Of a stretch of 64,000 nucleotides of DNA, positions 17,467 through 26,200 are shown piece by piece. This DNA is from Methylomicrobium sp035916875. GTDB taxonomy: Bacteria; Pseudomonadota; Gammaproteobacteria; Methylococcales; Methylomonadaceae. How positions within the stretch are numbered: position 1 is the stretch's first letter; each line of letters begins with the position of its first letter. Location: the NCBI RefSeq assembly GCF_035916875.1, contig NZ_JAXUHN010000090.1, positions 62,001 through 126,000 of the forward strand, written 5' to 3'. The notes under the pieces were generated by a model. The model searched no databases, was not told the DNA's origin, and saw only the letters and a list, made by a program, of their open reading frames with translations. Position numbers and translations under genes: made by a program.

Positions 17467-18330
17467 CTACGCCCCGATTTCGGTTACTTCTACCGCTACA
17501 TGCATATGGCTTGCTTGGCCGGCGTCGGCAATAAACGAGCCGGATACGGGGGGTGCCAATTCGGGGTGCCTGTTTACGGCCACGGTGATATGATCGTTGC
17601 CGACCACTTGGCCGGTTGTGGAGTCGAAGCCTTTCCATCCGGCGCCGGGCAGATAAACTTCCGACCAGGCGTGAGTCGAGCCTTGGCCCCGCGGGCGCAT
17701 GGGCGTGTATAAGTAGCCGCTGACAAAGCGCGACGCCAAACCCAGGGAACGGCAGGCATCGATGAACAAGGTTGCAAAATCCCGGCACGAACCTGCGCGT
17801 CTGGCTAAAGTGGTCGCCGGTGTCTGCACGCCCGGTTCCTCCCGTTGTTGATAGGTAAATCCTGTCGCTATTGCTTTATTGATCCAATCCAGCAGAAGAT
17901 AGGTCTCTACCACTTGGCCGCTCTGCCAGAATTGCTGTAGCCAGGCATACAGCAGCGGCCGGTCTTGACCAAAGATGACGGACAGATAGGGCGCCAAATC
18001 ATCGCTCTCGGCGGGATTGTAGCGGAAAGGATAATAGACCGCGTAATCAGCGACCAGAAAGTTCAAAGGCTGGTCGTCGTAGTGCTGGAGGATCAGGCGA
18101 CTGTCAATAGAAAGCCGGTTGCCGGATTCAGTAAAGGTCGCCACCGCCACGGAATTATCGTACACGTCGCGCTGCCATTGCAGTTGGTGGGCCGGAGATA
18201 TCATCAACTCTGCCGATTCGATTCGAATGTCGTGCCCTTCACGTGGCCGCAACAGCAATCGGTGCGGCAAGAGGCTTACGTCGCTGGCGTACTGATAGGT
18301 GGTGATGTGCTCAATTTGCAGGCGTCGCAT
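17467..18330 (-). CDS. Transglutaminase-like cysteine protease/transferase family protein
   Basis: A 287-residue bacterial transglutaminase-like protein with the N-terminal beta domain of this family (RLQIEHITTYQYASDVSLLP) and a C-terminal papain-like core. The catalytic triad is visible: Cys182 in AGSCRDFA, His220 in STHAWSEVYLPG and Asp236 in WKGFDSTTG. The substrate is unknown; relatives cleave or cross-link peptides. An ATG three codons upstream exists, but AGGA is well spaced for the one used. It follows the Vgb-like gene on the same strand after about 125 bp. Confidence 0.87.
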   Translation of the reverse strand: MRRLQIEHITTYQYASDVSLLPHRLLLRPREGHDIRIESAELMISPAHQLQWQRDVYDNSVAVATFTESGNRLSIDSRLILQHYDDQPLNFLVADYAVYYPFRYNPAESDDLAPYLSVIFGQDRPLLYAWLQQFWQSGQVVETYLLLDWINKAIATGFTYQQREEPGVQTPATTLARRAGSCRDFATLFIDACRSLGLASRFVSGYLYTPMRPRGQGSTHAWSEVYLPGAGWKGFDSTTGQVVGNDHITVAVNRHPELAPPVSGSFIADAGQASHMHVAVEVTEIGA

Positions 18331-18456
18331 CGTTATCATTCCTGGGCTTGCGGTTATGCGCGGCTACGGCGAATTCACTTTAGGCGGGCTTGCCGTGGCA
18401 ATCCGTATCGATCCAAATGAGACGATCCCTAAAACCACTTTGCGATAAGAATTCAA

Positions 18457-19470
18457 TCAAAGCATTATCTTGCCAAGTTTATCCGTCATCAATTCTGTGA
18501 ACCATAAATTACCGGCATAATCCATTTTGATCCGGTGCATCACCGTTCCCCTGCTGGGCAATGTGTGCGTGCTGAACGGTATACCTCCGATGTCAGGGGC
18601 GGTCAGATTGCGGATGGCCTTATCGAACTTCAGTAGATAGTCATAGCCAGCCGGATTAGGGTTGTTGGGGTTCACATAAACCTGTATCCACAAATTGTTC
18701 TCGCGGTCAAACGCCAGCGATCCGAGTATGTCATTCTTTTGCAGGGCGGGAACCGGATATTCGGTGATGTTGCCGTGCAGGTCGATCTTTCCTATTTTCA
18801 CGCCCGCCTCTTCGGTAAACCACATGAACGGCTCCGTCGGGTCAGGAATGACCGCAATGGGCCGACTGTTCGGCGTGGGGATGTTGAATTCCCTGACCGC
18901 GCCATCGGTGGAAACATTGAGAATGGCGCTGCCGAGTAATTCGGTTCCCCATATAGTGCCGTTCGCTCCGGCGGAAAGAAAGATCGGCAATGCGGCCAGA
19001 TTGTTCAATTGAAAATGCTCCACCCTGCCATCCGGGTTGATTTTTCCCACCGTGCTGGTGCGTTTGCCTGTGAACCAGATGGATTCTCCATCTGCATCCA
19101 GGCCTATACCATGCGGCGCGGGATTGATGGGCGTTTTTGCCCCCTGTGCATACAAGCTCACATCGATTTCTTTGACGATCTTTCCCTGTCCATCCAGTTG
19201 CACAACCAGGCCCGGAAATTCCAGCGAAACCCAAAGCCGTCCATGTTTATCGAACAATATGCCGTGCGGCCCGCTGCCATCCGGCATGGTGTAATAGTCG
19301 ACGATCCGTCCTGCATAATCGAATTTGGCAATCCGGTGCATGTTTTGTCCGGTAACGTAGATATGCTCTTCATCGATAACCAGTTCATGAGTCGATCCAT
19401 GGACTGAGCTGGGCCAGTTAAGGTTATATTCGGTAATTTTGCCGAAAGTTGCTGAAAGCGTTGGGTTCAT
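18457..19470 (-). CDS. Virginiamycin B lyase-like beta-propeller protein
   Basis: A 337-residue propeller protein related to virginiamycin B lyase (Vgb) and SMP-30/NHL-type proteins. Repeats of the pattern PHGI-x-D-xx-G-x-x-WF recur (PHGILFDKHGRLWVS, PHGIGLDADGESIWF, NLWFTELMTDKLGKI). No signal peptide is visible. True Vgb cleaves streptogramin B antibiotics, but most homologues have no proven lyase activity, so resistance should not be inferred. The ATG at 19470 has a TGGAGA ribosome-binding site 8 bp away; a start 5 codons earlier lacks one. Confidence 0.78.
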   Translation of the reverse strand: MNPTLSATFGKITEYNLNWPSSVHGSTHELVIDEEHIYVTGQNMHRIAKFDYAGRIVDYYTMPDGSGPHGILFDKHGRLWVSLEFPGLVVQLDGQGKIVKEIDVSLYAQGAKTPINPAPHGIGLDADGESIWFTGKRTSTVGKINPDGRVEHFQLNNLAALPIFLSAGANGTIWGTELLGSAILNVSTDGAVREFNIPTPNSRPIAVIPDPTEPFMWFTEEAGVKIGKIDLHGNITEYPVPALQKNDILGSLAFDRENNLWIQVYVNPNNPNPAGYDYLLKFDKAIRNLTAPDIGGIPFSTHTLPSRGTVMHRIKMDYAGNLWFTELMTDKLGKIML

Positions 19471-19706
19471 GATCGATCTCCACATTCCGACGGTGCTGGT
19501 GAGTTTTCGGTTAAGGTAAGCGCATTAAGCCATATGTAGGCGGCCGGATGCAAACCGAATTGCCGGAAAACATGACTCGCTGAGATGAATTGGCTGTGCG
19601 TTTGCCGGCCGATTGTTGAGATCGAAATTCTAGTCCTGCCAAGTCTTGACGATGCCGGAACACATCCGGATTATCGTATAATAGACCTATTTCACCGGCT
19701 GTTTTG

Positions 19707-22700
19707 ATGTCCCTTAGCGAAACCCTCAAGCAACTTTCCCGCCAATTACCGCAGTGTTTAAACCTGGACCGGCACGGCTTTAAACGCCAGGTCGACCGCC
19801 TGCGCGGCGAATATCAGAAAGGCAAGAATCCGGAAGCGCAGGTTGCCGCGCTGCAATTCCGGATTGAACAATCGGTTGCCAAACGTAACCGGCGGCTGGA
19901 AAGCGTACCGGCGCTGAATTTTCCCGATTTGCCGGTCACCGGCAAAAAGGACGAAATCGCCGAACTGATTAAGAACAATCAAGTAGTCATCGTCTGCGGC
20001 GAGACCGGTTCCGGCAAGACCACGCAGTTGCCGAAAATCTGCCTGTCGATCGGGCTCGGCGCGGCCGGCTTCATCGGTCACACGCAGCCGCGCCGGATTG
20101 CCGCGCGCACGGTCGCGGACCGGATAGCTGAGGAACTCGGCGAGCCGCTCGGCAAATCGGTCGGTTTCAAGGTGCGCTTTACCGACAAGACCCATGCCGA
20201 TTCGCTGGTCAAACTGATGACCGACGGTATCCTGCTCGCCGAGACCCAGAACGATCCTTATCTGAATCAATACGATACGATCATCATCGACGAGGCGCAC
20301 GAGCGCAGCCTGAACATCGACTTTCTGCTCGGCTACATGAAATGGCTGCTGCCTAAGCGGCCCGATCTGAAATTGATCATCACTTCCGCAACGATCGACC
20401 CGCAGCGCTTTTCGCGGCATTTTTTCGACGCGCCGATCATCGAAGTGTCGGGCCGCACCTATCCGGTCGAGATACGCTACCGTCCGGTCGAAGAGCCGGA
20501 AAAAGACGAGGACGGCAAGAACGCGGCCAATGACGAAACCAGCGACAATCTGCAACAGGCGATTCTGGAAGCAGTCGATGAACTGGTACGCGATTTGCGC
20601 GGCGACATTCTGGTCTTTATGAGCGGCGAGCGCGAAATTAAGGAAACGACCGAGTCGCTGAAAAAACATCATCCGAGCCAATACGAAATCCTGCCGCTGT
20701 ATTCAAAACTCAGTGTCAGCGAACAGGAACGGGTGTTCAAGCCGAAAGGCGGCAAAATACGGATCGTGCTTGCGACCAACGTCGCCGAAACGTCGTTGAC
20801 CGTGCCTGGCATTCGCGGCGTGATCGACACCGGGCATGCTAGAATCAGCCGCTACAGCCATCGCAGCAAAATTCAACGCTTGCCGATCGAGCGCATCTCG
20901 CAGTCGAGCGCGAACCAGCGGGCAGGGCGCTGCGGCCGTGTCGCCGAAGGCATCTGCATTCGCTTGTATTCGCCGGAGGATTATCAGGCGCGGTCCGAGT
21001 TTACCGAACCGGAAATCCTGCGCACGAATCTGTCCGCGGTTATCTTGCAGATGACCGCGCTGAATCTCGGCGACATCGAGGATTTTCCATTCATCGAGCC
21101 GCCCGAGGACAAGATGATCCGCGACGGCAAGACCGTGTTGCAGGAAGTCAATGCGCTCGACAAGCAGGGCAAACTGACCGACATCGGCAAGCAACTGGTC
21201 AAGTTGCCGACCGATCCGAAACTGGCACGGATGTTGATCGCGGCCGAAAAACAGCACTGCTTGACCGAAGTCGCGATCATCGTCTCCGCGTTGAGCATTC
21301 AGGACCCTCGGGAGAAGCCTGCCGACAAACTCGCGCAGGCCGAGGCGAAACAGACGCAGTTCCGGCATGAGGACTCGGATTTTTTGACCTTGCTGAATCT
21401 TTGGAATCAGTTCGAGGAGCAGAAGAAGCATCTGTCGAATAGCAAGTTGCGTAAATTCTGCAGCGACCATTTTCTGTCCTATATCCGGATGCGCGAATGG
21501 CACGACATTCATGCGCAGATCATGCAGGTGATCAGGGGCGACCTGAACCTGAAGATGAACATGGTCGAGGCCAGCTATGTGGAAATCCATCGAGCGCTGT
21601 TACCGGGCTTACTTTCGAATATCGGATTTCGGCACGAGCAATACGAATATCTCGGCGCGCGCGGGCTGAAATTCTTCATTTTTCCGGGCTCCGGCCAGCA
21701 CAAGGCGCGGCCGAAATGGATCATGGCGGCCGAGCAGGTCGAGACCAGCAAAGTTTATGCACGCACGGTTGCGAAGATCGAGCCGGAATGGATCGAGCAG
21801 TGCGCCGAGCATCTGGTCAAGCGCAACTACTACGACCCGCACTGGGAAAAGAAGGCCGCGCGCTGTGCGGTGTACGAGCGCACCTTATTGTTCGGCTTGA
21901 CCCTGCAGGCCGGCCGCAAGGTGCCGTACGAACACGTCGATCCGAAGGCAGCGCGTGAAATCTTCATCCGTTCGGCGTTGGTGGATCATGATTATCATAG
22001 CAATGCACCGTTCTATGTCTCGAATCAGAAATTGCTCGAAGAGGTCGGCTATATCCAGCACAAAGGCCGCCGGGTCGATCTGATCGAGGACGAGGAATGG
22101 TTGTACCAGTTTTACGACAAGAAACTGCCGGTCGAGATCGTCAGCGGCATCGCGCTCGATCAGTGGCGCAAGAAAGTCGAGCGCGACAATCCGAAAATCC
22201 TGTTTTTGACCAAGGAGGACCTGACCCGCGAGCAGGAGCATACGGTCAACGAATGGGACTACCCCGACAGCAAGAAGGTCGGCAATCTGACGATCGCGCT
22301 GCAATACCGCTTCGAGCCCGGACACGACGAGGACGGGGTCACCGCGATCATTCCGGTGCATCAATTGAATCAGGTCTCGCAAATCCCGTTCGACTGGCTG
22401 GTGCCGGGGTTGCTCGAAGAAAAATGCGTCGCGTTGATCAAGTCGCTGCCGAAGCCTATCCGTAAACATTTTGTGCCGGTTCCGGAAACGGTAAAGCAAT
22501 GTCTGGAGATAGAGCCGGATTTCAAGGGTTCTTTGTATGAGTGGCTGGGCAACAGGCTCAAAAAACTGACCGGCGAGGCGATTCCATTGAATGCCTGGAA
22601 TCCCGAGTCTTTGCCCGAACATCTGAAAATGAATTTCCGGGTGATCGACGATCAGGGCAAACTGCTCGATTACGGCCGCGATCTGAAAAAACTCCAGGCT

Positions 22701-23621
22701 AAACATGGGGCTGTAGCCGGCGACAGCTTCGACCAGTTGGCGGCCGACGAATTGAATTACACCGGCTGTATTCAATGGGCCTTCGACGATCTGCCGGACA
22801 CCCGGCAATTCATGCAACGCGGCCAGACGTTCATAGGCTATCCGGCGATCGTCGATGAGGGCGACGGGGTCGGCGTGCGCCTGTTCGACACCGAACGGAA
22901 GGCCGCGCAACAGCATCAGGCGGGTTTGATGCGGCTGTATCAGTTACAGTTGCGCAAGGAATGCACCTATATCCAGAAAAACGCGCCGCAATCGGCCGCC
23001 GCTGAACTGGCCTATCAACGCTTGCCGAAACATCCAATCATCCAATATCAGCCGTCCGGCTCGTACAAGGAGGATCTGCTGTTTTGCGTCTTGAGCCATG
23101 TGTTTATCGAAGGGCGGACGATTCGCAGCAAGATGGCGTTCGAGCGCAATTTGCAGCAATATAAGCCGAACCTGATCAGCGCTGCCAATGAAATCGGCAA
23201 GATCGTTTTGGAAATCATGCAGCAATATGCCGAGATCAAAACCCTCCTCGGGCGTCTGAATGCAAACGACCCTTTGGCCAAGGACGTCAACCAACAACTC
23301 GATTTGCTGATTTACGCGGGCTTCATCCGCCATACGCCGCACGATCAACTCAAGGCGATCCCGCGCTACCTGAAAGCGGCCCTGTACCGGCTGGACAAGC
23401 TCGGCAACGATCCGCAAAAAAATCAGGAAATCCAGCGCTATGCGATCCGCTTCTGGCAGGACATCGAGAAAAAATCGAAAAAGGAAACGATCATCCCCGA
23501 ACAGGACCCATTCCGTTGGGCACTCGAGGAGTTCCGGGTGTCGCTGTATGCGCAGCAATTAAAGACTGCTTATCCGGTATCCGCGAAAAGGCTCGAGAAA
23601 GCCTGGGACGAAAGAGGTTGA
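19707..23621 (+). CDS. hrpA: ATP-dependent RNA helicase HrpA
   Basis: DEAH-box RNA helicase of 1,304 residues, the length of E. coli HrpA (about 1,300). Walker A is GETGSGKTT (98-106) and the DEAH box IIIDEAHERS starts at residue 192. SATIDPQRFS and the QRAGRCGR motif VI follow, then the HA2/OB-fold and the large C-terminal DUF3418 region. HrpA unwinds RNA and is linked to rescue of stalled or collided ribosomes in E. coli. A perfect TATAAT at 19677-19682 is 25 bp upstream of the ATG, but its -35 partner is poorly placed. A TTG precedes the ATG in frame. Confidence 0.97.
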   Translation: MSLSETLKQLSRQLPQCLNLDRHGFKRQVDRLRGEYQKGKNPEAQVAALQFRIEQSVAKRNRRLESVPALNFPDLPVTGKKDEIAELIKNNQVVIVCGETGSGKTTQLPKICLSIGLGAAGFIGHTQPRRIAARTVADRIAEELGEPLGKSVGFKVRFTDKTHADSLVKLMTDGILLAETQNDPYLNQYDTIIIDEAHERSLNIDFLLGYMKWLLPKRPDLKLIITSATIDPQRFSRHFFDAPIIEVSGRTYPVEIRYRPVEEPEKDEDGKNAANDETSDNLQQAILEAVDELVRDLRGDILVFMSGEREIKETTESLKKHHPSQYEILPLYSKLSVSEQERVFKPKGGKIRIVLATNVAETSLTVPGIRGVIDTGHARISRYSHRSKIQRLPIERISQSSANQRAGRCGRVAEGICIRLYSPEDYQARSEFTEPEILRTNLSAVILQMTALNLGDIEDFPFIEPPEDKMIRDGKTVLQEVNALDKQGKLTDIGKQLVKLPTDPKLARMLIAAEKQHCLTEVAIIVSALSIQDPREKPADKLAQAEAKQTQFRHEDSDFLTLLNLWNQFEEQKKHLSNSKLRKFCSDHFLSYIRMREWHDIHAQIMQVIRGDLNLKMNMVEASYVEIHRALLPGLLSNIGFRHEQYEYLGARGLKFFIFPGSGQHKARPKWIMAAEQVETSKVYARTVAKIEPEWIEQCAEHLVKRNYYDPHWEKKAARCAVYERTLLFGLTLQAGRKVPYEHVDPKAAREIFIRSALVDHDYHSNAPFYVSNQKLLEEVGYIQHKGRRVDLIEDEEWLYQFYDKKLPVEIVSGIALDQWRKKVERDNPKILFLTKEDLTREQEHTVNEWDYPDSKKVGNLTIALQYRFEPGHDEDGVTAIIPVHQLNQVSQIPFDWLVPGLLEEKCVALIKSLPKPIRKHFVPVPETVKQCLEIEPDFKGSLYEWLGNRLKKLTGEAIPLNAWNPESLPEHLKMNFRVIDDQGKLLDYGRDLKKLQAKHGAVAGDSFDQLAADELNYTGCIQWAFDDLPDTRQFMQRGQTFIGYPAIVDEGDGVGVRLFDTERKAAQQHQAGLMRLYQLQLRKECTYIQKNAPQSAAAELAYQRLPKHPIIQYQPSGSYKEDLLFCVLSHVFIEGRTIRSKMAFERNLQQYKPNLISAANEIGKIVLEIMQQYAEIKTLLGRLNANDPLAKDVNQQLDLLIYAGFIRHTPHDQLKAIPRYLKAALYRLDKLGNDPQKNQEIQRYAIRFWQDIEKKSKKETIIPEQDPFRWALEEFRVSLYAQQLKTAYPVSAKRLEKAWDERG

Positions 23622-23667
23622 GCTTAAATTCGAATATTCGAGCAAAATAATTTTGAATCAACAACAG

Positions 23668-23871
23668 TTATGCACAGCGGAAATCAATGACTTACAAGGT
23701 GTCAAGCGATAGGTTCAAAATATCTTCAAAACACATGTAAGTCATTGATTTATTAATGCCTGAGCGGATTGGTTCGTTTTTATACAAACTGACTAAAGTG
23801 TAATAAAAACGGCGCTTTTGCGCTTTAGGAAACAATCTATCCACAAAGTTATCCACAGGTTTTGTGAATAA
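23668..23871. repeat. 204-bp intergenic element bounded by DnaA boxes, copy 1
   Basis: The element opens with TTATGCACA (23668-23676). It contains a 16-bp perfect inverted repeat (23681-23696 with 23736-23751) and an AT-rich stretch. It ends with a cluster: CTATCCACA (23837-23845), TTATCCACA (23849-23857) and the reverse-oriented TGTGAATAA (23863-23871). Three of these fit the DnaA-box consensus TTWTNCACA and the fourth misses by one base. Copy 2 at 24457-24660 has exactly the same length and layout. Confidence 0.8.
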
Positions 23872-23929
23872 AATTTCCTGATTACTGACAAGCTTCAGCC
23901 AAAATCGAAATGGCGATAAGCCGGCACCC

Positions 23930-24075
23930 CCCCCTAAGCACCGTCATCCCAGCATGGATTGCTGAGGTCCAGAACACACGGATGTGAATTCTAAGGCTAC
24001 TTCGGTGGCAGGTTACATCCCTGTGATCTGGATACCGGCAGTCCATGTCGGTATCACGATCGCTCGAAGAGTTGA
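23930..24075. repeat. Dispersed intergenic repeat (CCGTCAT type) in the duplicated region
   Basis: This segment matches the block order of the repeat at 7797 (CCGTCAT, GGATTGC, GAGGTCCAGAA, CACGGATG) and continues through a second half containing CCAGTC/GATACCGGCAGTCCATG-like sequence. It interrupts the copy of the duplicated region that lies next to hrpA; the second copy lacks it. Confidence 0.5.
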
Positions 24076-24184
24076 CTGTTGGCTGAAAGTTGTTCGTAAT
24101 CAGGCAAGGCTTTAATGCGTGGTTTTTTCCGGAGCAGCTTATTTATCCCGCCCGGAACGATACATCTAACCTCCCCGCCAGTTA

Positions 24185-24226
24185 TGAAACTTCGCCAGCC
24201 ATTTCAGCAAAATCTCCGGTTGGTGG
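24185..24226 (-). pseudogene. Duplicated 3' end of the flavin reductase gene
   Basis: A 42-bp stretch is identical to 24735-24776, the last codons of the gene at 24716-26200 (GHQPEILLKWLAKFH region). It marks a tandem duplication that also copied the DnaA-box element. The rest of the gene is absent here. Confidence 0.8.
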
Positions 24227-24456
24227 ACCCTGCGGGCCGGGGTTTGCAACCCCGACCTAAACGTTTCAAACCAACCACGCAACTTCGGCAAAACGTTGTG
24301 GACGGGTTTACAAAACCCGCCCGGTCGGAAGGTCCGCAATTGGCCGGTTTGAGCCGATCAATTTTAGTGAGCCTTTACTTTTTTCAGCGTGTAAGCGAAA
24401 TTACAAACTCATTTCTGAACATGTCGGATCAAATTCAGGCTTTTACAGATAAGAAT
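24227..24456. repeat. Small palindromic repeats between the two DnaA-box elements
   Basis: The stretch holds GC-rich hairpins such as CGGGGTTTGCAACCCCG and CGGGTTTACAAAACCCG and an interrupted repeat of the GACGGG/CCCGCC type. No open frame of coding character was seen. Confidence 0.4.
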
Positions 24457-24660
24457 TTATGCACAGCGGAAATCAATGGCTTACAGCGTATCAAGCGCGG
24501 TTTTAAAAAATTTCAAAATATGACGTAAGTCATTGATATTTTTATCTTGTCGGCGGGTTGATTCGTTTTTATACAAATTAACCAAACTATAATAAAAACG
24601 GTACTTTTGCGCTCTCTAAAACAATCTATCCACAAAGTTTTCCACAGGTTTTGTGAATAA
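24457..24660. repeat. 204-bp intergenic element bounded by DnaA boxes, copy 2
   Basis: The layout is the same as copy 1: TTATGCACA (24457-24465); inverted arms 24472-24484 and 24525-24537 with one mismatch; then CTATCCACA (24626-24634), TTTTCCACA (24638-24646) and TGTGAATAA (24652-24660). The AT-rich middle has drifted while boxes, arms and spacing are kept, which suggests selection on the ends or recent conversion. Confidence 0.8.
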
Positions 24661-24715
24661 AGTTTGGGTTCGCGGTTTCCCGCGGAGGCTTGTTGATCCG
24701 CTCGTAACTCTCCAT

Positions 24716-26200
24716 CTAACCCCGCCGCCAGGTGTGAAACTTCGCCAGCCATTTCAGCAAAATCTCCGGTTGGTGGCCGCGTTTCCAGACGCCTGCCGCG
24801 TATTTGTTCGCTTCAGCCAGGGTCGGGTAGATATGAATCGTGCCGAGGATTTTGTTCAGGCCGATGTTGTGCTTCATCGCGAGGATGAATTCGGCGATCA
24901 GATCACCGGCATGTTCGCCTGCGATCGTGACGCCGAGTATCTTGTCCTTGCCGGGTACGGTTAAAACTTTCACAAAACCCTGCGCTTCGCCGTCCGCGAT
25001 CGCCCGGTCGAGGTCGGCGAGATTGTAGATGCTGACTTCGTAGGAGAGGCCTTGGGCTTTCGCCTCCTGTTCGTTCAGTCCGACGTGCGCGATTTCCGGT
25101 TCGGTAAAGGTTGCCCAGGGAATTACCGAATAGTCGGTACGGAATTTTTTGATGTCGCCGAACAACGCGTTGGCTGCCGCGTACCAGGCCTGATGCGCGG
25201 CGGTGTGGGTGAACTGATAAGGGCCGGCGACGTCGCCGCAGGCAAAGATATGCCTGAAGTTGGTCGCCTGAAACGCATCGACCCGTATCGATTTATTCGG
25301 CGACAGCGCTACGCCGAGTTCTTCGAGGCCGTAGCCGGTGACGTTGGCGGCGCGTCCCAATGCGACCAGCACGTCGTCGAAAGGGATTGTCACCGTTTTG
25401 CCGTCATGCTCCGCAAACAGGATTTTCTCGCCATTTTGGATAATGAATTGTTTGGCGGTGTGGCTTAGTTTCAAATCGATGTTTTCACTTCGAAACCGGG
25501 CTTCGATCAATGTGGAGACTTCCGGATCTTCGCGCAGCAACAAGCGCGGCGCCATTTCGATCAGGGTCATCTGGATGCCGAGGCGGGCAAAGCATTGCGC
25601 CAGTTCGCAGCCGATCGGACCGCCGCCGAGTATCAGAAGACGCTTCGGCGCCGTGCGCAGGTTCCAGACAGTGTCCGATGTCAGATAACCGGTCTGTTCA
25701 AGTCCCGGAATCGGTGGGACTAGGGGATGCGCGCCGGCGGAGATCACGATAGCGCGTGCGGTGATGTTGCGTGTGCCGGTTTCTTCGGTGATTTCGATCG
25801 TCCAGGGCGAAATGAGCTTGGCGCTGCCGGTCGCGACTTCGACGCCGAGGCCGGTATAGCGTTCGATCGAATCGTGCGGCGCGACCGTTTTGATGACGGT
25901 TTGCACGCGCTCCATGATCTCGCCGAAAGCGAATTCGGCAGGCATTTGTTTGATGCCGAATTCGGCGGAACGCTTGCCGAGCGCGAGCAAGCGTGTCGCT
26001 CGGATCAATGCCTTGGACGGCACGCATCCGGTGTGCAGGCAGTCCCCGCCCATGCGATGTTTTTCGATCAGGATCACCTTGGCTTTGACCGCGGCCGCGA
26101 TATAGGACGTGACTAGGCCGGCCGAGCCCGCGCCGATCACCGCGATGTTGTAGTCGAATTTTTTCGGGGGCTTTAGATTGGCGGCAGTATCCGGTTTCAT
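24716..26200 (-). CDS. FAD-dependent pyridine nucleotide-disulfide oxidoreductase (MerA/Lpd-like)
   Basis: A 494-residue flavoprotein of the glutathione reductase/dihydrolipoamide dehydrogenase fold. FAD binds at VIGAGSAG (21-28); the redox-active cysteines are Cys54 and Cys59 in GGDCLHTGCVPSK; the NAD(P) site is ILGGGPIGCELAQ; and the second FAD motif is HIFACGDVAG. A dimerisation domain follows, ending in HIYPTLAEANKYAAG. It lacks the N-terminal HMA domain and the C-terminal vicinal cysteines of mercuric reductase, so the substrate is unknown. Its start overlaps the end of the TVP38 gene by 4 bp, a frequently seen pairing. Confidence 0.9.
   Translation of the reverse strand: MKPDTAANLKPPKKFDYNIAVIGAGSAGLVTSYIAAAVKAKVILIEKHRMGGDCLHTGCVPSKALIRATRLLALGKRSAEFGIKQMPAEFAFGEIMERVQTVIKTVAPHDSIERYTGLGVEVATGSAKLISPWTIEITEETGTRNITARAIVISAGAHPLVPPIPGLEQTGYLTSDTVWNLRTAPKRLLILGGGPIGCELAQCFARLGIQMTLIEMAPRLLLREDPEVSTLIEARFRSENIDLKLSHTAKQFIIQNGEKILFAEHDGKTVTIPFDDVLVALGRAANVTGYGLEELGVALSPNKSIRVDAFQATNFRHIFACGDVAGPYQFTHTAAHQAWYAAANALFGDIKKFRTDYSVIPWATFTEPEIAHVGLNEQEAKAQGLSYEVSIYNLADLDRAIADGEAQGFVKVLTVPGKDKILGVTIAGEHAGDLIAEFILAMKHNIGLNKILGTIHIYPTLAEANKYAAGVWKRGHQPEILLKWLAKFHTWRRG

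Noticed and set aside
18457..19470. Streptogramin resistance gene
   Set aside because: The propeller family includes many non-lyase proteins; no resistance context is present.
20703..22916. Long minus-strand frames opposite hrpA
   Set aside because: Antisense shadows of the conserved HrpA coding sequence.
23668..24660. Chromosome replication origin because of the DnaA boxes
   Set aside because: No dnaA, dnaN, gyrB, rpmH or gidA genes are close and the boxes belong to a repeated element; a third copy sits at priA.
24716..26200. Mercuric reductase MerA
   Set aside because: No heavy-metal-associated N-terminal domain, no C-terminal cysteine pair and no mer genes nearby; only the shared flavin reductase fold.
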